This document shows positions 1 through 5,769 of a DNA stretch of 6,459 bases, piece after piece. This stretch comes from Alphaproteobacteria bacterium (GTDB lineage: Bacteria; Pseudomonadota; Alphaproteobacteria; BOG-932; Roseiterribacteraceae): NCBI GenBank assembly GCA_903970575.1, contig CAJCJC010000434.1, positions 1-6,459 on the forward strand, written 5' to 3'. The notes beneath the pieces were generated by a model. The model ran no database searches and was not told the origin of the DNA. It saw only the letters and a list, made by a program, of their open reading frames with translations. Each line of letters opens with the position of its first letter. Within the stretch, counting starts at the first letter, position 1. A program made the translations under genes and the position numbers.

Positions 1-1470
1 CCCGCCTATTTCAACGACAGCCAACGGCAGGCCACCAAGGACGCCGGCAAGATCGCCGGGCTTGAGGTTCTGCGCATCATCAACGAGCCGACGGCCGCGG
101 CGCTGGCCTATGGGCTGGAGCGCAAGGGCGCCGGCACCATCGCGGTCTACGATCTGGGCGGCGGCACGTTCGACGTGTCGATCCTGGAAATCGGCGACGG
201 CGTGTTCGAGGTGAAGTCGACCAATGGCGACACGTTCCTGGGCGGTGAGGATTTCGACCATCGCATCATCGATTATCTGGCCGACGAGTTCAAAAAGGAA
301 CAGGGCATCGATCTGCGCGGCGACCGGCTGGCGCTGCAGCGCCTGAAGGAAGCGGCCGAGAAGGCCAAGATCGAGCTATCGTCCTCGGCCCAGACCGACG
401 TCAACCTGCCGTTCATCACGGCCGACCAGACGGGCCCCAAGCATCTCAACATAAAGCTGACCCGCGCCAAGCTTGAGCAGCTGGTCGACGATCTGGTGCA
501 GCGGACGATCGGCCCCTGCCAGAAGGCGCTGGCCGACGCCGGGTTGAAGGCGTCGGAAATCACCGAGGTCATCCTGGTGGGCGGCATGACCCGCATGCCT
601 AAGATTTTCGAGACCGTGAAAACCCTGTTCGGACGCGAACCGCATCGGGGCGTCAACCCTGACGAAGTGGTCGCTATCGGCGCGGCGATTCAGGGCGGCG
701 TGCTGAAGGGCGAGGTCAAGGACGTTCTCCTGCTCGACGTTACCCCGCTCTCGCTCGGCATCGAGACGCTGGGCGGCGTGTTCACTCGGCTGATCGATCG
801 CAACACGACGATCCCGACGCGAAAAAGCCAGACTTTCTCGACAGCCGAGGACAATCAGGGCGCGGTGACGATCCGCGTCTTCCAGGGCGAGCGCGAAATG
901 GCGGCGGACAACAAGCTGCTGGGTCAGTTCGACCTCGTTGGCATTCCCTCCGCGCCGCGCGGCGTGCCTCAGATCGAGGTGACGTTCGATATCGACGCCA
1001 ACGGCATCGTGCAGGTAACCGCCAAGGACAAGGCGACCAACAAGGAACAGCAAATCCGCATCCAGGCGTCGGGCGGATTGTCGGACGCCGATATCCAGAA
1101 GATGGTCAAGGACGCCGAGGCCAACGCAGCCGCCGACAAAAAGCGGCGTGAAATGGTGGAGGCCAAGAACCAGGCGGATGCGCTGATCTACTCGACGGAG
1201 AAGACGTTGAGCGAGTTGGGCGATAAGGCCCCGGCGGCTGACAAGGCGGAAATCGAGAAGGCCGTGGCTGAACTCAAATCCGCGCTGGAAGGCCAGGATG
1301 TCGAGGCGATCACGGCCAAGACGCAGGCGCTCACCCAGGTTTCCATGAAACTTGGCGAGCAGATGTACAAGCAGCAGCAGGAGCAGCCTGGGACCGCCGG
1401 CGCGGCTCCGGGCGGCGACGATAAGGTCGTCGATGCCGACTTTACCGAGGTCGATGAAGGTAAGCACTAA
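1..1470 (+). CDS. dnaK: Chaperone protein DnaK (Hsp70), 5'-truncated by window edge
   Basis: ATP-driven Hsp70 chaperone of the cytoplasm that binds exposed hydrophobic peptide segments and works with DnaJ and GrpE. The frame is open from base 1; 489 residues are visible, and the first codon (Pro of PAYFND) matches about residue 143 of E. coli DnaK, so roughly 142 N-terminal residues are missing. Visible in order: the [12 protein letters not shown] motif (fragment residues 27-38), the phosphate-binding DLGGGT (51-56, whose Thr matches E. coli Thr199), the VGGMTRMP Hsp70 signature (193-200), the interdomain linker DVLLLD (241-246), the beta substrate-binding domain, the helical lid, and a Gln-rich segment leading to the conserved acidic DDKVVDADF tail near the end. 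No frameshift or missing key residue is seen. The promoter and any heat-shock control lie outside the window. dnaJ follows after 121 bases on the same strand. A GTG at 175 is internal, not the start. Identification is very secure. Confidence 0.98.
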   Translation, partial: PAYFNDSQRQATKDAGKIAGLEVLRIINEPTAAALAYGLERKGAGTIAVYDLGGGTFDVSILEIGDGVFEVKSTNGDTFLGGEDFDHRIIDYLADEFKKEQGIDLRGDRLALQRLKEAAEKAKIELSSSAQTDVNLPFITADQTGPKHLNIKLTRAKLEQLVDDLVQRTIGPCQKALADAGLKASEITEVILVGGMTRMPKIFETVKTLFGREPHRGVNPDEVVAIGAAIQGGVLKGEVKDVLLLDVTPLSLGIETLGGVFTRLIDRNTTIPTRKSQTFSTAEDNQGAVTIRVFQGEREMAADNKLLGQFDLVGIPSAPRGVPQIEVTFDIDANGIVQVTAKDKATNKEQQIRIQASGGLSDADIQKMVKDAEANAAADKKRREMVEAKNQADALIYSTEKTLSELGDKAPAADKAEIEKAVAELKSALEGQDVEAITAKTQALTQVSMKLGEQMYKQQQEQPGTAGAAPGGDDKVVDADFTEVDEGKH

Positions 1471-1529
1471 CCGTCAGAAGGTCGGCGCTGCCCAGGAGCG
1501 ACCAATTGACCGAATAAAGTGATGGACCA

Positions 1530-1567
1530 CCGCCCCGGAACTCCGGATACATGGAGAGCCGGGGCGG
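1530..1567 (+). promoter_or_regulatory. Hairpin in the dnaK-dnaJ spacer
   Basis: A perfect 9-bp inverted repeat, CCGCCCCGG (1530-1538) and CCGGGGCGG (1559-1567), continues after a 2x2 internal mismatch into CTCC (1541-1544) pairing with GGAG (1553-1556), leaving an 8-base loop. This gives a very stable RNA stem 24 bases upstream of dnaJ. No T-run follows (the next bases are ctcattcggg), so it is not a classical intrinsic terminator. Inference: it may be an mRNA processing or stabilising element that sets the DnaK:DnaJ ratio, or a partial attenuator. It does not cover the dnaJ start. A weaker possible stem (GGTCG at 1480-1484 with CGACC at 1499-1503) precedes it. Confidence 0.6.
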
Positions 1568-1591
1568 CTCATTCGGGATAATCGTAAAGAC

Positions 1592-2725
1592 ATGAAGGCG
1601 GATTGCTACGAGATACTGGGCGTTGCCAAGGAGGCCAGCGGCGAGGAGATTAAGCGCGCCTATCGCAAACTGGCGATGCAGTTTCATCCTGACCGCAATC
1701 CCGGCGACGCCGTCGCGGAACAGAAATTCAAGGATCTTGCGCACGCTTATGACATCCTGAAGGATGACCAGAAGCGCGCCGCCTATGACCGTTTCGGTCA
1801 CGCCGCGTTCGAGAATGGCGGTCCCGGCGCGGGGCGGCCAGGCGCGGATTTCGGTTTTGGCGCCAATTTCTCGGATATCTTCGATCAGATGTTCGGCGAT
1901 ATGACCGGACGCCGCGGCGACAGCCCGAACCAGCGCGGTTCGGATTTGCGCTATAATCTCGAAATCACGCTCGAGGCCGCGTTCAAAGGCGATCAGGTCA
2001 CTATTCGCGTGCCGGGCTGGAGCGCCTGTTCTCCCTGCAACGGCAGTGGCGCGGCGAACGGCCAACCCCCGGTGAATTGCCCAACCTGCGGCGGCGCCGG
2101 CCGGGTTCGGGCGCAGCAAGGCTTCTTCACCGTCGAGCGCACATGCGCCAGTTGCGGCGGCGCGGGTCGAGTGATCAAGGACCCATGCCGAAGCTGCGGC
2201 GGCAGCGGCCGCGTGCGCAAGGAAAAGACCCTGGAAGTGACCATTCCGCCCGGCGTCGACGATGGAACCCGCATCCGTCTGTCCGGAGAGGGGGAGATGG
2301 GCCTGCGCGGGGCGCCGTCCGGCGATCTGTACGTGTTCCTGTCGGTCAAATCCCATGGCTTTTTTCAGCGCGACGGCGCCGATCTGCATTGCCGGGTCCC
2401 GATCCCGATGCCGACGGCGGCGCTTGGCGGACAGATCGAGGTACCGACCATCGACGGATCGCGCAGCCATGTCACCATTCCGCCTGGCACGCAGTCGGGC
2501 CAGCAATTCCGTTTGCGCGGTAAGGGCATGACAATCCTCCAAACCCCCGGTCGCGGCGACCTCTATATCGAAGTCGGCGTGGAAACGCCGGTGAAGCTGA
2601 CCAAGCGACAGAAGGAATTATTGCAGGAATTCGAGAAGGAAGGCTCCGGCGGGCCGGGTACGCACCCGGAATCCGAGGGCTTTTTCGCGCGGGTAAAAGA
2701 ATTTTTGGGCGAACTGAGAGATTAA
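1592..2725 (+). CDS. dnaJ: Chaperone protein DnaJ (Hsp40, type I)
   Basis: Co-chaperone that delivers unfolded substrates to DnaK and stimulates its ATPase through the J domain. At 377 residues it is full length for a class A DnaJ. Order: J domain (about 1-70) with the essential HPD at 32-34; Gly/Phe-rich linker (about 75-105, ending in [11 protein letters not shown]); zinc-binding domain with all four CxxCxGxG repeats intact (Cys pairs 146/149, 163/166, 185/188, 199/202); then the two C-terminal beta domains ([27 protein letters not shown]) and the dimerisation end. The ATG at 1592 places the J domain directly at the N-terminus, as in the family; its ribosome site is poor (only a gtaaag-like match 5 bases upstream). 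One oddity is DCYEILG where most DnaJ proteins read DYYEILG/DYYEVLG, a Cys for the first Tyr. Sits downstream of dnaK in the usual order and is probably co-transcribed. Confidence 0.98.
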   Translation: MKADCYEILGVAKEASGEEIKRAYRKLAMQFHPDRNPGDAVAEQKFKDLAHAYDILKDDQKRAAYDRFGHAAFENGGPGAGRPGADFGFGANFSDIFDQMFGDMTGRRGDSPNQRGSDLRYNLEITLEAAFKGDQVTIRVPGWSACSPCNGSGAANGQPPVNCPTCGGAGRVRAQQGFFTVERTCASCGGAGRVIKDPCRSCGGSGRVRKEKTLEVTIPPGVDDGTRIRLSGEGEMGLRGAPSGDLYVFLSVKSHGFFQRDGADLHCRVPIPMPTAALGGQIEVPTIDGSRSHVTIPPGTQSGQQFRLRGKGMTILQTPGRGDLYIEVGVETPVKLTKRQKELLQEFEKEGSGGPGTHPESEGFFARVKEFLGELRD

Positions 2726-2758
2726 CTTTATACGAAATGGATTACGACCTTCGCCCGA

Positions 2759-2772
2759 ACGATTGAAATCGT
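2759..2772. promoter_or_regulatory. Short inverted repeat upstream of the LLM gene (possible operator)
   Basis: ACGATT (2759-2764) and AATCGT (2767-2772) form a 6-bp inverted repeat around a 2-base centre. Its centre lies 31 bp, close to three helical turns, upstream of the centre of the 16-bp palindrome at 2789-2804. The two palindromes do not share a half-site, but the bases AACGAT followed closely by AAATC occur at both places (2758-2770 and 2801-2811). A regulator binding site is possible but unproven; a 6-bp repeat alone is weak evidence. Confidence 0.3.
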
Positions 2773-2788
2773 GTAAACAAAATTCCGC

Positions 2789-2804
2789 CGTTATCCGGAT
2801 AACG
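2789..2804. promoter_or_regulatory. Perfect 16-bp palindrome before the LLM start codon (operator candidate)
   Basis: CGTTATCCGGATAACG is a perfect palindrome with no spacer, ending 20 bases before the ATG at 2825 and just upstream of the G-rich ribosome site. It lies in the 99-base spacer between dnaJ and the LLM gene, which is visibly richer in A and T than its surroundings. Position and symmetry suit a dimeric repressor's operator. A terminator is less likely: with no natural loop it folds poorly in RNA and no T-run follows. The only promoter-like hexamers I see upstream are weak (TTGGGC at 2705 and TATACG at 2729, 18 bases apart). Confidence 0.45.
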
Positions 2805-2824
2805 ATAAATCCATCGGGGGAATT

Positions 2825-3688
2825 ATGCGTTTCGTTTTGGGTTATGGGCTGAACGATATCAGCCATATGGTCGATGTAGCGGTCGCGGCCGAAGAGGCGG
2901 GGTTCGATTCCTTTACAGTCGGCGACAGCCTGTTCTATCCCAAGCATTCAGATTCCGTTTATCCTTATCGCGAGGGCGACCGGTCTTTCCTGGAGCATAT
3001 CCCGTTTCTTGATCCGGTTGCCGCGATCGCGGCCATGGTGACGCGCACTACCACGATGCGGTTCTATCCCGGCGTACTGAAACTGCCCTGCCGGCATCCG
3101 ATTCTGACCGCTAAGCAATTCTCGTCGCTCGCCGTCATGTCCGATAACCGGGTTCTCCTTGGCGTCGGCATCAGCCCGTGGAAGGAAGACCTGACCTATC
3201 TCGGCGTCGACTGGGAACATCGCGGCCGAGTGATGGATGAATGCCTCGCCGTGATCCGGGGCGTGCTGGCCGGCGGATTCTTCGCGTTCGACGGCGAATT
3301 CTTCAAGTTCGGCGAGGTCAAGATGAACCCGATCCCGTCCAAGCCGATCCCGATCCTGGTCGGCGGTCATTCCAAGCCCGCGCTGCGTCGGGCCGCCAAG
3401 CTCTGCGATGGTTGGATGTCGGCCGGTGGGACGGTGGAGGAAAATAAGGCGATGGTCGAAACTATCATGCAATACCGCCAGGACTACGGCACGGCCGGTC
3501 GCCCTTTCGAAATCCATGCCGGGGTGATGGATTCCAGCGACGTCGATTCGATGAAGCGTATGATCGAGATCGGCGCGACCCATATCTTCACGGCGCCATG
3601 GGACGTCTATAACCCGTTGTTGTCGCGGCAGGAAAAGATCGACGCCGTGAAGCGGTTCGGCGATGCGATCATCGCCCAGAATTCCTGA
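2825..3688 (+). CDS. LLM-class (luciferase-like) flavin/F420-dependent oxidoreductase
   Basis: Member of the bacterial luciferase-like monooxygenase superfamily, resembling the group usually labelled 'TIGR03619 F420-dependent LLM oxidoreductase'. These are cytoplasmic TIM-barrel enzymes using FMN or F420; the substrate cannot be told from sequence. At 287 residues it has normal length. Visible family features: the first barrel strand and helix with AEEAGFDSFTVGD (22-34), the HPILTAKQFSSLAVMSDNRVLLGVGISPWKEDLTYLGVD block (91-129), the KPIPILVGGHSKPALRRAAKLCDGW block (173-197), and a closing GATHIF strand (250-255). The ATG at 2825 follows a good ribosome site, GGGGGA at 2816-2821. The stop lies 5 bases before dapB, so the two are probably translated from one message. 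A palindromic leader lies just upstream, suggesting regulation of its own. Few alphaproteobacteria are known to make F420, so FMN is at least as likely a cofactor; that is inference. Confidence 0.85.
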   Translation: MRFVLGYGLNDISHMVDVAVAAEEAGFDSFTVGDSLFYPKHSDSVYPYREGDRSFLEHIPFLDPVAAIAAMVTRTTTMRFYPGVLKLPCRHPILTAKQFSSLAVMSDNRVLLGVGISPWKEDLTYLGVDWEHRGRVMDECLAVIRGVLAGGFFAFDGEFFKFGEVKMNPIPSKPIPILVGGHSKPALRRAAKLCDGWMSAGGTVEENKAMVETIMQYRQDYGTAGRPFEIHAGVMDSSDVDSMKRMIEIGATHIFTAPWDVYNPLLSRQEKIDAVKRFGDAIIAQNS

Positions 3689-3693
3689 AATTC

Positions 3694-4509
3694 ATGGCCG
3701 ATAAACGTAAGATCGCGATCCTGGGGGCGGGCGGGCGCATGGGGCGCACCTTGATTCAGGCCTTGGTCGCCAGCGACGGAGCGGTGCTTTCGGCGGCGAT
3801 CGAATATGCGGGCAGCAATGTTCTTGGGCTCGATTCCGGGGTTTTGTCTGGCCTGCCCGCGAATGGGGTCCTCGTCGACGCCGACGCGGAGGCCGGCCTT
3901 GTGTCCTGTGACGCGGCGATCGATTTCTCGACGCCGGAGGCGACCACGCGCCACGCGATGCTCGCGGCCGAACGCGGCGTCGCCTACGTGATCGGGGCGA
4001 CAGGGCTGTCGCCGGCGGACGAGGATATTGTGCGTGAGGCCGCGCGGCGCATCCCGATCGTCTACGCCGCCAATTACAGTGTCGGCATGACATTGTTGGC
4101 GGATTTGGTCACGCGCGCCGGCGCCAGGCTGGGGGACGATTTCGATATCGAAATCGTTGAGATGCATCACAGCCATAAGGTCGACGCACCCTCCGGCTCC
4201 GCTCTTATGCTGGGGCGGGCGGCGGCGAAAGGCCGGGGCGTGGCTCTGGACGATGTCGCCGTGCGCGGCCGCGATGGGCTGACCGGAGCCAGGCCCAAGG
4301 GCGCGATCGGTTTCGCCGCGTTACGCGGCGGCGACGTTCCGGGCGATCATACGGTGATCTTCGCCGGCGAGGCGGAACGGCTGGAATTGACTCATCGCGC
4401 GGGCGGTCGCGGCATTTTCGCCCAAGGCGCAATCCGCGCGGCTTTATGGGCCATCGGCGGACGGCCTGGCCTTTATACGATGCGCGACGTACTGGGGCTC
4501 GAAGACTGA
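3694..4509 (+). CDS. dapB: 4-hydroxy-tetrahydrodipicolinate reductase
   Basis: NAD(P)H-dependent reductase of the diaminopimelate pathway, converting 4-hydroxy-tetrahydrodipicolinate to tetrahydrodipicolinate for lysine and peptidoglycan; cytoplasmic, tetrameric in known cases. 271 residues, the usual length. Evidence: N-terminal Rossmann motif GAGGRMGR (11-18); DFSTPEAT (77-84); GATG loop (101-104); YAANYSVGM (124-132); the DapB signature EIVEMHHSHKVDAPSGSAL (153-171), holding the catalytic His/Lys cluster HHSHK (158-162) and substrate-binding PSG; and RGGDVPGDH (211-219). The family often has Arg or Ser/Asn in the HHxHK variable position; here it is Ser. The ATG at 3694 gives the Rossmann strand its normal position. 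No convincing Shine-Dalgarno precedes it, so initiation probably depends on ribosomes finishing the LLM gene 5 bases upstream. Ends convergent with the DUF2244 gene. Identification secure. Confidence 0.97.
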   Translation: MADKRKIAILGAGGRMGRTLIQALVASDGAVLSAAIEYAGSNVLGLDSGVLSGLPANGVLVDADAEAGLVSCDAAIDFSTPEATTRHAMLAAERGVAYVIGATGLSPADEDIVREAARRIPIVYAANYSVGMTLLADLVTRAGARLGDDFDIEIVEMHHSHKVDAPSGSALMLGRAAAKGRGVALDDVAVRGRDGLTGARPKGAIGFAALRGGDVPGDHTVIFAGEAERLELTHRAGGRGIFAQGAIRAALWAIGGRPGLYTMRDVLGLED

Positions 4510-4510
4510 G

Positions 4511-4537
4511 CGGCCAGCCTTTGCGATCGAGGCGCCG
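4511..4537. terminator. Weak bulged hairpin between convergent dapB and DUF2244 genes
   Basis: CGGC (4511-4514) pairs with GCCG (4534-4537) and GCCT (4517-4520) with AGGC (4530-4533), with a 2-base bulge and a 9-base loop. It lies directly after the dapB stop in the 33-base convergent spacer. On the + strand it is followed by gagatttaaccaaat, not a proper T-run; on the - strand there is no T-run either. It might act as a shared termination site, but this could be chance in GC-rich DNA. Confidence 0.25.
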
Positions 4538-4542
4538 GAGAT

Positions 4543-5043
4543 TTAACCAAATAGCGGCCCCGGTTGACGCCATCGCCCGAGGGCGGCGCGCAGATCGCGA
4601 GCAACCTCGCGGCGCTGGTCCGGATGCAGGAACACGCCAATCTGCAACGCCTCGCCGTGTGAGCGCAGCATCACCGGCGTCTGGGGTAGGATCGGCTCCG
4701 CCAGCTCCACTCGCAACCATGCCGGCTGCAATCGCCAAAGCCGGCTGCGGCCCTTCGGATCGGTTCGTTCGATTGTCAGGAACTGCTCGTCCAGCTCCAC
4801 CACCTCCGATACCAAGGCGCGTCGATAACTGAGCCTCAGCGCGAACCAGACCAGCAGAATATCGATGCCCATGAAGCCGAACACGGGCCATGCGCCCGCC
4901 AGGAACGCCACAACGCTGACCGTTATGCTGAACAGCGTGACGCCCAGCATGATCCGGCGGAAGGCGCGGCGCGACAGGCTGCGATGGGGCTTGAGATGCG
5001 CGCGGAACAATAGCCGGCGCGGGCTTTCGGAAGCATCGATCAT
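4543..5043 (-). CDS. DUF2244 family two-helix integral membrane protein
   Basis: Uncharacterised membrane protein resembling the DUF2244 family (PF10003), common in Alphaproteobacteria; its function is unknown. 166 residues from the ATG at 5043. A basic N-terminal stretch (LLFRAHLKPHRSLSRRAFRR, 11-30) is followed by two hydrophobic segments, about 31-50 (MLGVTLFSITVSVVAFLAGA part) and 53-72 (ending in DILLVWFALRL), then a cytoplasmic-looking beta-rich C-terminal domain with WRLQPAWLRVEL (103-114) and the family-typical RSHGEALQIGVFL (127-139) and PDQRREVARDLRAAL (141-155). The frame is open 28 codons further upstream to an ATG at 5127, but that stretch would overlap the start of nth and lacks family character; the chosen ATG has AGGG just upstream and places the RPHRSL-like motif at the usual distance. 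Divergent from nth, convergent with dapB. Confidence 0.85.
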   Translation of the reverse strand: MIDASESPRRLLFRAHLKPHRSLSRRAFRRIMLGVTLFSITVSVVAFLAGAWPVFGFMGIDILLVWFALRLSYRRALVSEVVELDEQFLTIERTDPKGRSRLWRLQPAWLRVELAEPILPQTPVMLRSHGEALQIGVFLHPDQRREVARDLRAALGRWRQPGPLFG

Positions 5044-5085
5044 CGCCCTAGAATAGGCCTTCCAACCATTGCTGGTAAAGGCGAG
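5044..5085. promoter_or_regulatory. 42-bp divergent spacer between DUF2244 gene and nth
   Basis: The two genes start back to back, so promoters must lie in or beside this spacer. It contains CCTA-gaa-TAGG (5047-5057), a short inverted repeat. TAGAAT (5049-5054) could be a -10 for nth, with a poor TTTCGG (5025-5030) 18 bases upstream inside the DUF2244 gene. On the - strand TATTCT (5055-5050) and TTACCA (5078-5073) are spaced by 17 bases and would start transcription at or next to the DUF2244 ATG. The hexamers are weak matches and are offered as candidates only. The AAAGG at 5077-5081 is the likely ribosome site of nth. Confidence 0.35.
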
Positions 5086-5769
5086 ATGAAACGCGCGCAA
5101 ATTGAAGAGATGTTCGCCCGGCTGCAAGCGCGCGACCCCGAGCCGAAGACCGAACTGAGCTATTCCAGCCCGTTTACCCTGCTGGTCGCGGTCGTGCTTT
5201 CGGCCCAGGCGACGGATGCCGGCGTCAACCGCGCCACGCCAGGGCTATTCGCCGCCGCAGACACGCCCGAAAAGATGACGGCGTTGGGCGAGGCTGGCAT
5301 CCGCGACAAAATCAAGACCATCGGTCTGTTCAACACCAAAGCGAAGAACGTCTTCGCCTTGTCGCGTATTCTGGTCGAGACCCATGGCGGCGACGTGCCG
5401 CGCGATCGCGAAGCTTTGGAAGCCCTACCCGGCGTTGGGCGGAAGACCGCGAATGTCGTGCTGAACGTCGCTTTTGGCGAACCGACGATCGCGGTCGATA
5501 CGCATATCTTTCGCGTGTCGAACCGCACTGGACTGGCGCCAGCCAAGACGCCGGACGCTGTCGAGGCAAAGCTGATGAAGGCCGTGCCGGCAAAGTACCG
5601 GCTGTATGCCCATCACTGGCTGATTCTGCACGGTCGATACACATGTCAGGCGCGAAAACCGCTCTGCCCCGCGTGTATTATCCAGGATCTCTGCGGTTTC
5701 AAGGAAAAGACAAAGGGCGTCGGGGACGCCCTCGCCGCAATTGAAAGCCTCGTTCCTACAGCAGGTTAG
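5086..5769 (+). CDS. nth: Endonuclease III (DNA glycosylase/AP lyase)
   Basis: Bifunctional base-excision repair enzyme removing oxidised pyrimidines and cutting the abasic strand by beta-elimination. 227 residues, slightly longer than the E. coli enzyme (211) through a C-terminal extension. The helix-hairpin-helix LPGVGRKTANVVL (114-126) carries catalytic Lys120, and VDTHIFRVSNRTG (137-149) carries catalytic Asp138, at the same numbers as in E. coli. The 4Fe-4S cluster ligands are intact with the C-x6-C-x2-C-x5-C spacing at Cys187, 194, 197 and 203. LSAQATD (38-44) is the conserved N-terminal helix motif. The ATG at 5086 follows AAAGG and gives the family N-terminus. The extension after residue 206 is Lys/Gly/Ala-rich and its coding DNA contains a hairpin that looks like the terminator of the opposing bactofilin gene; the last 14 bases overlap that gene. 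Confidence 0.98.
   Translation: MKRAQIEEMFARLQARDPEPKTELSYSSPFTLLVAVVLSAQATDAGVNRATPGLFAAADTPEKMTALGEAGIRDKIKTIGLFNTKAKNVFALSRILVETHGGDVPRDREALEALPGVGRKTANVVLNVAFGEPTIAVDTHIFRVSNRTGLAPAKTPDAVEAKLMKAVPAKYRLYAHHWLILHGRYTCQARKPLCPACIIQDLCGFKEKTKGVGDALAAIESLVPTAG
5701..5732 (-). terminator. Intrinsic terminator of the bactofilin gene, inside nth
   Basis: Read on the - strand: AGGGCGTC, loop CCC, GACGCCCT form a perfect 8-bp GC-rich stem (5732 down to 5714), followed at once by TTGTCTTTTCCTT (5713 down to 5701), nine T in thirteen. It begins 23 bases after the bactofilin stop codon. That is the standard layout of a Rho-independent terminator. It lies wholly within the coding sequence of nth (residues about 206-216) on the other strand; on the + strand the hairpin has no T-run after it, so it should not stop nth transcription. 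Confidence 0.7.

Noticed and set aside
175..177. GTG as a start for dnaK
   Set aside because: It lies inside the conserved DLGGGTFDV motif and the frame is open with conserved Hsp70 sequence back to base 1.
376..1467. 363-codon open frame on the - strand opposite dnaK
   Set aside because: Dense Arg/Leu/Asp/His composition with no recognisable motif; it mirrors the codon bias of dnaK, where long antisense frames are a known artefact of GC-rich DNA.
1471..1591. CIRCE-type heat-shock operator or second promoter before dnaJ
   Set aside because: The only strong inverted repeat is CCGCCCCGG/CCGGGGCGG, unlike the CIRCE consensus, and no convincing heat-shock sigma hexamers were found.
1442..2542. 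366-codon open frame on the - strand opposite dnaJ
   Set aside because: It overlaps a secure dnaJ almost fully, has no domain character and has Ala/Arg-rich shadow composition.
2948..3583. 211-codon - strand frame opposite the LLM gene
   Set aside because: His/Asp/Arg-rich shadow of the LLM coding frame, no motif.
4205..4891. 228-codon - strand frame across dapB and the DUF2244 gene
   Set aside because: Arg/Pro-rich with no motif; it covers parts of two well-supported genes in other frames.
5044..5127. 28-residue N-terminal extension of the DUF2244 protein from an ATG at 5127
   Set aside because: It would overlap the start of nth and has no family resemblance; the ATG at 5043 fits the family and has a plausible ribosome site.
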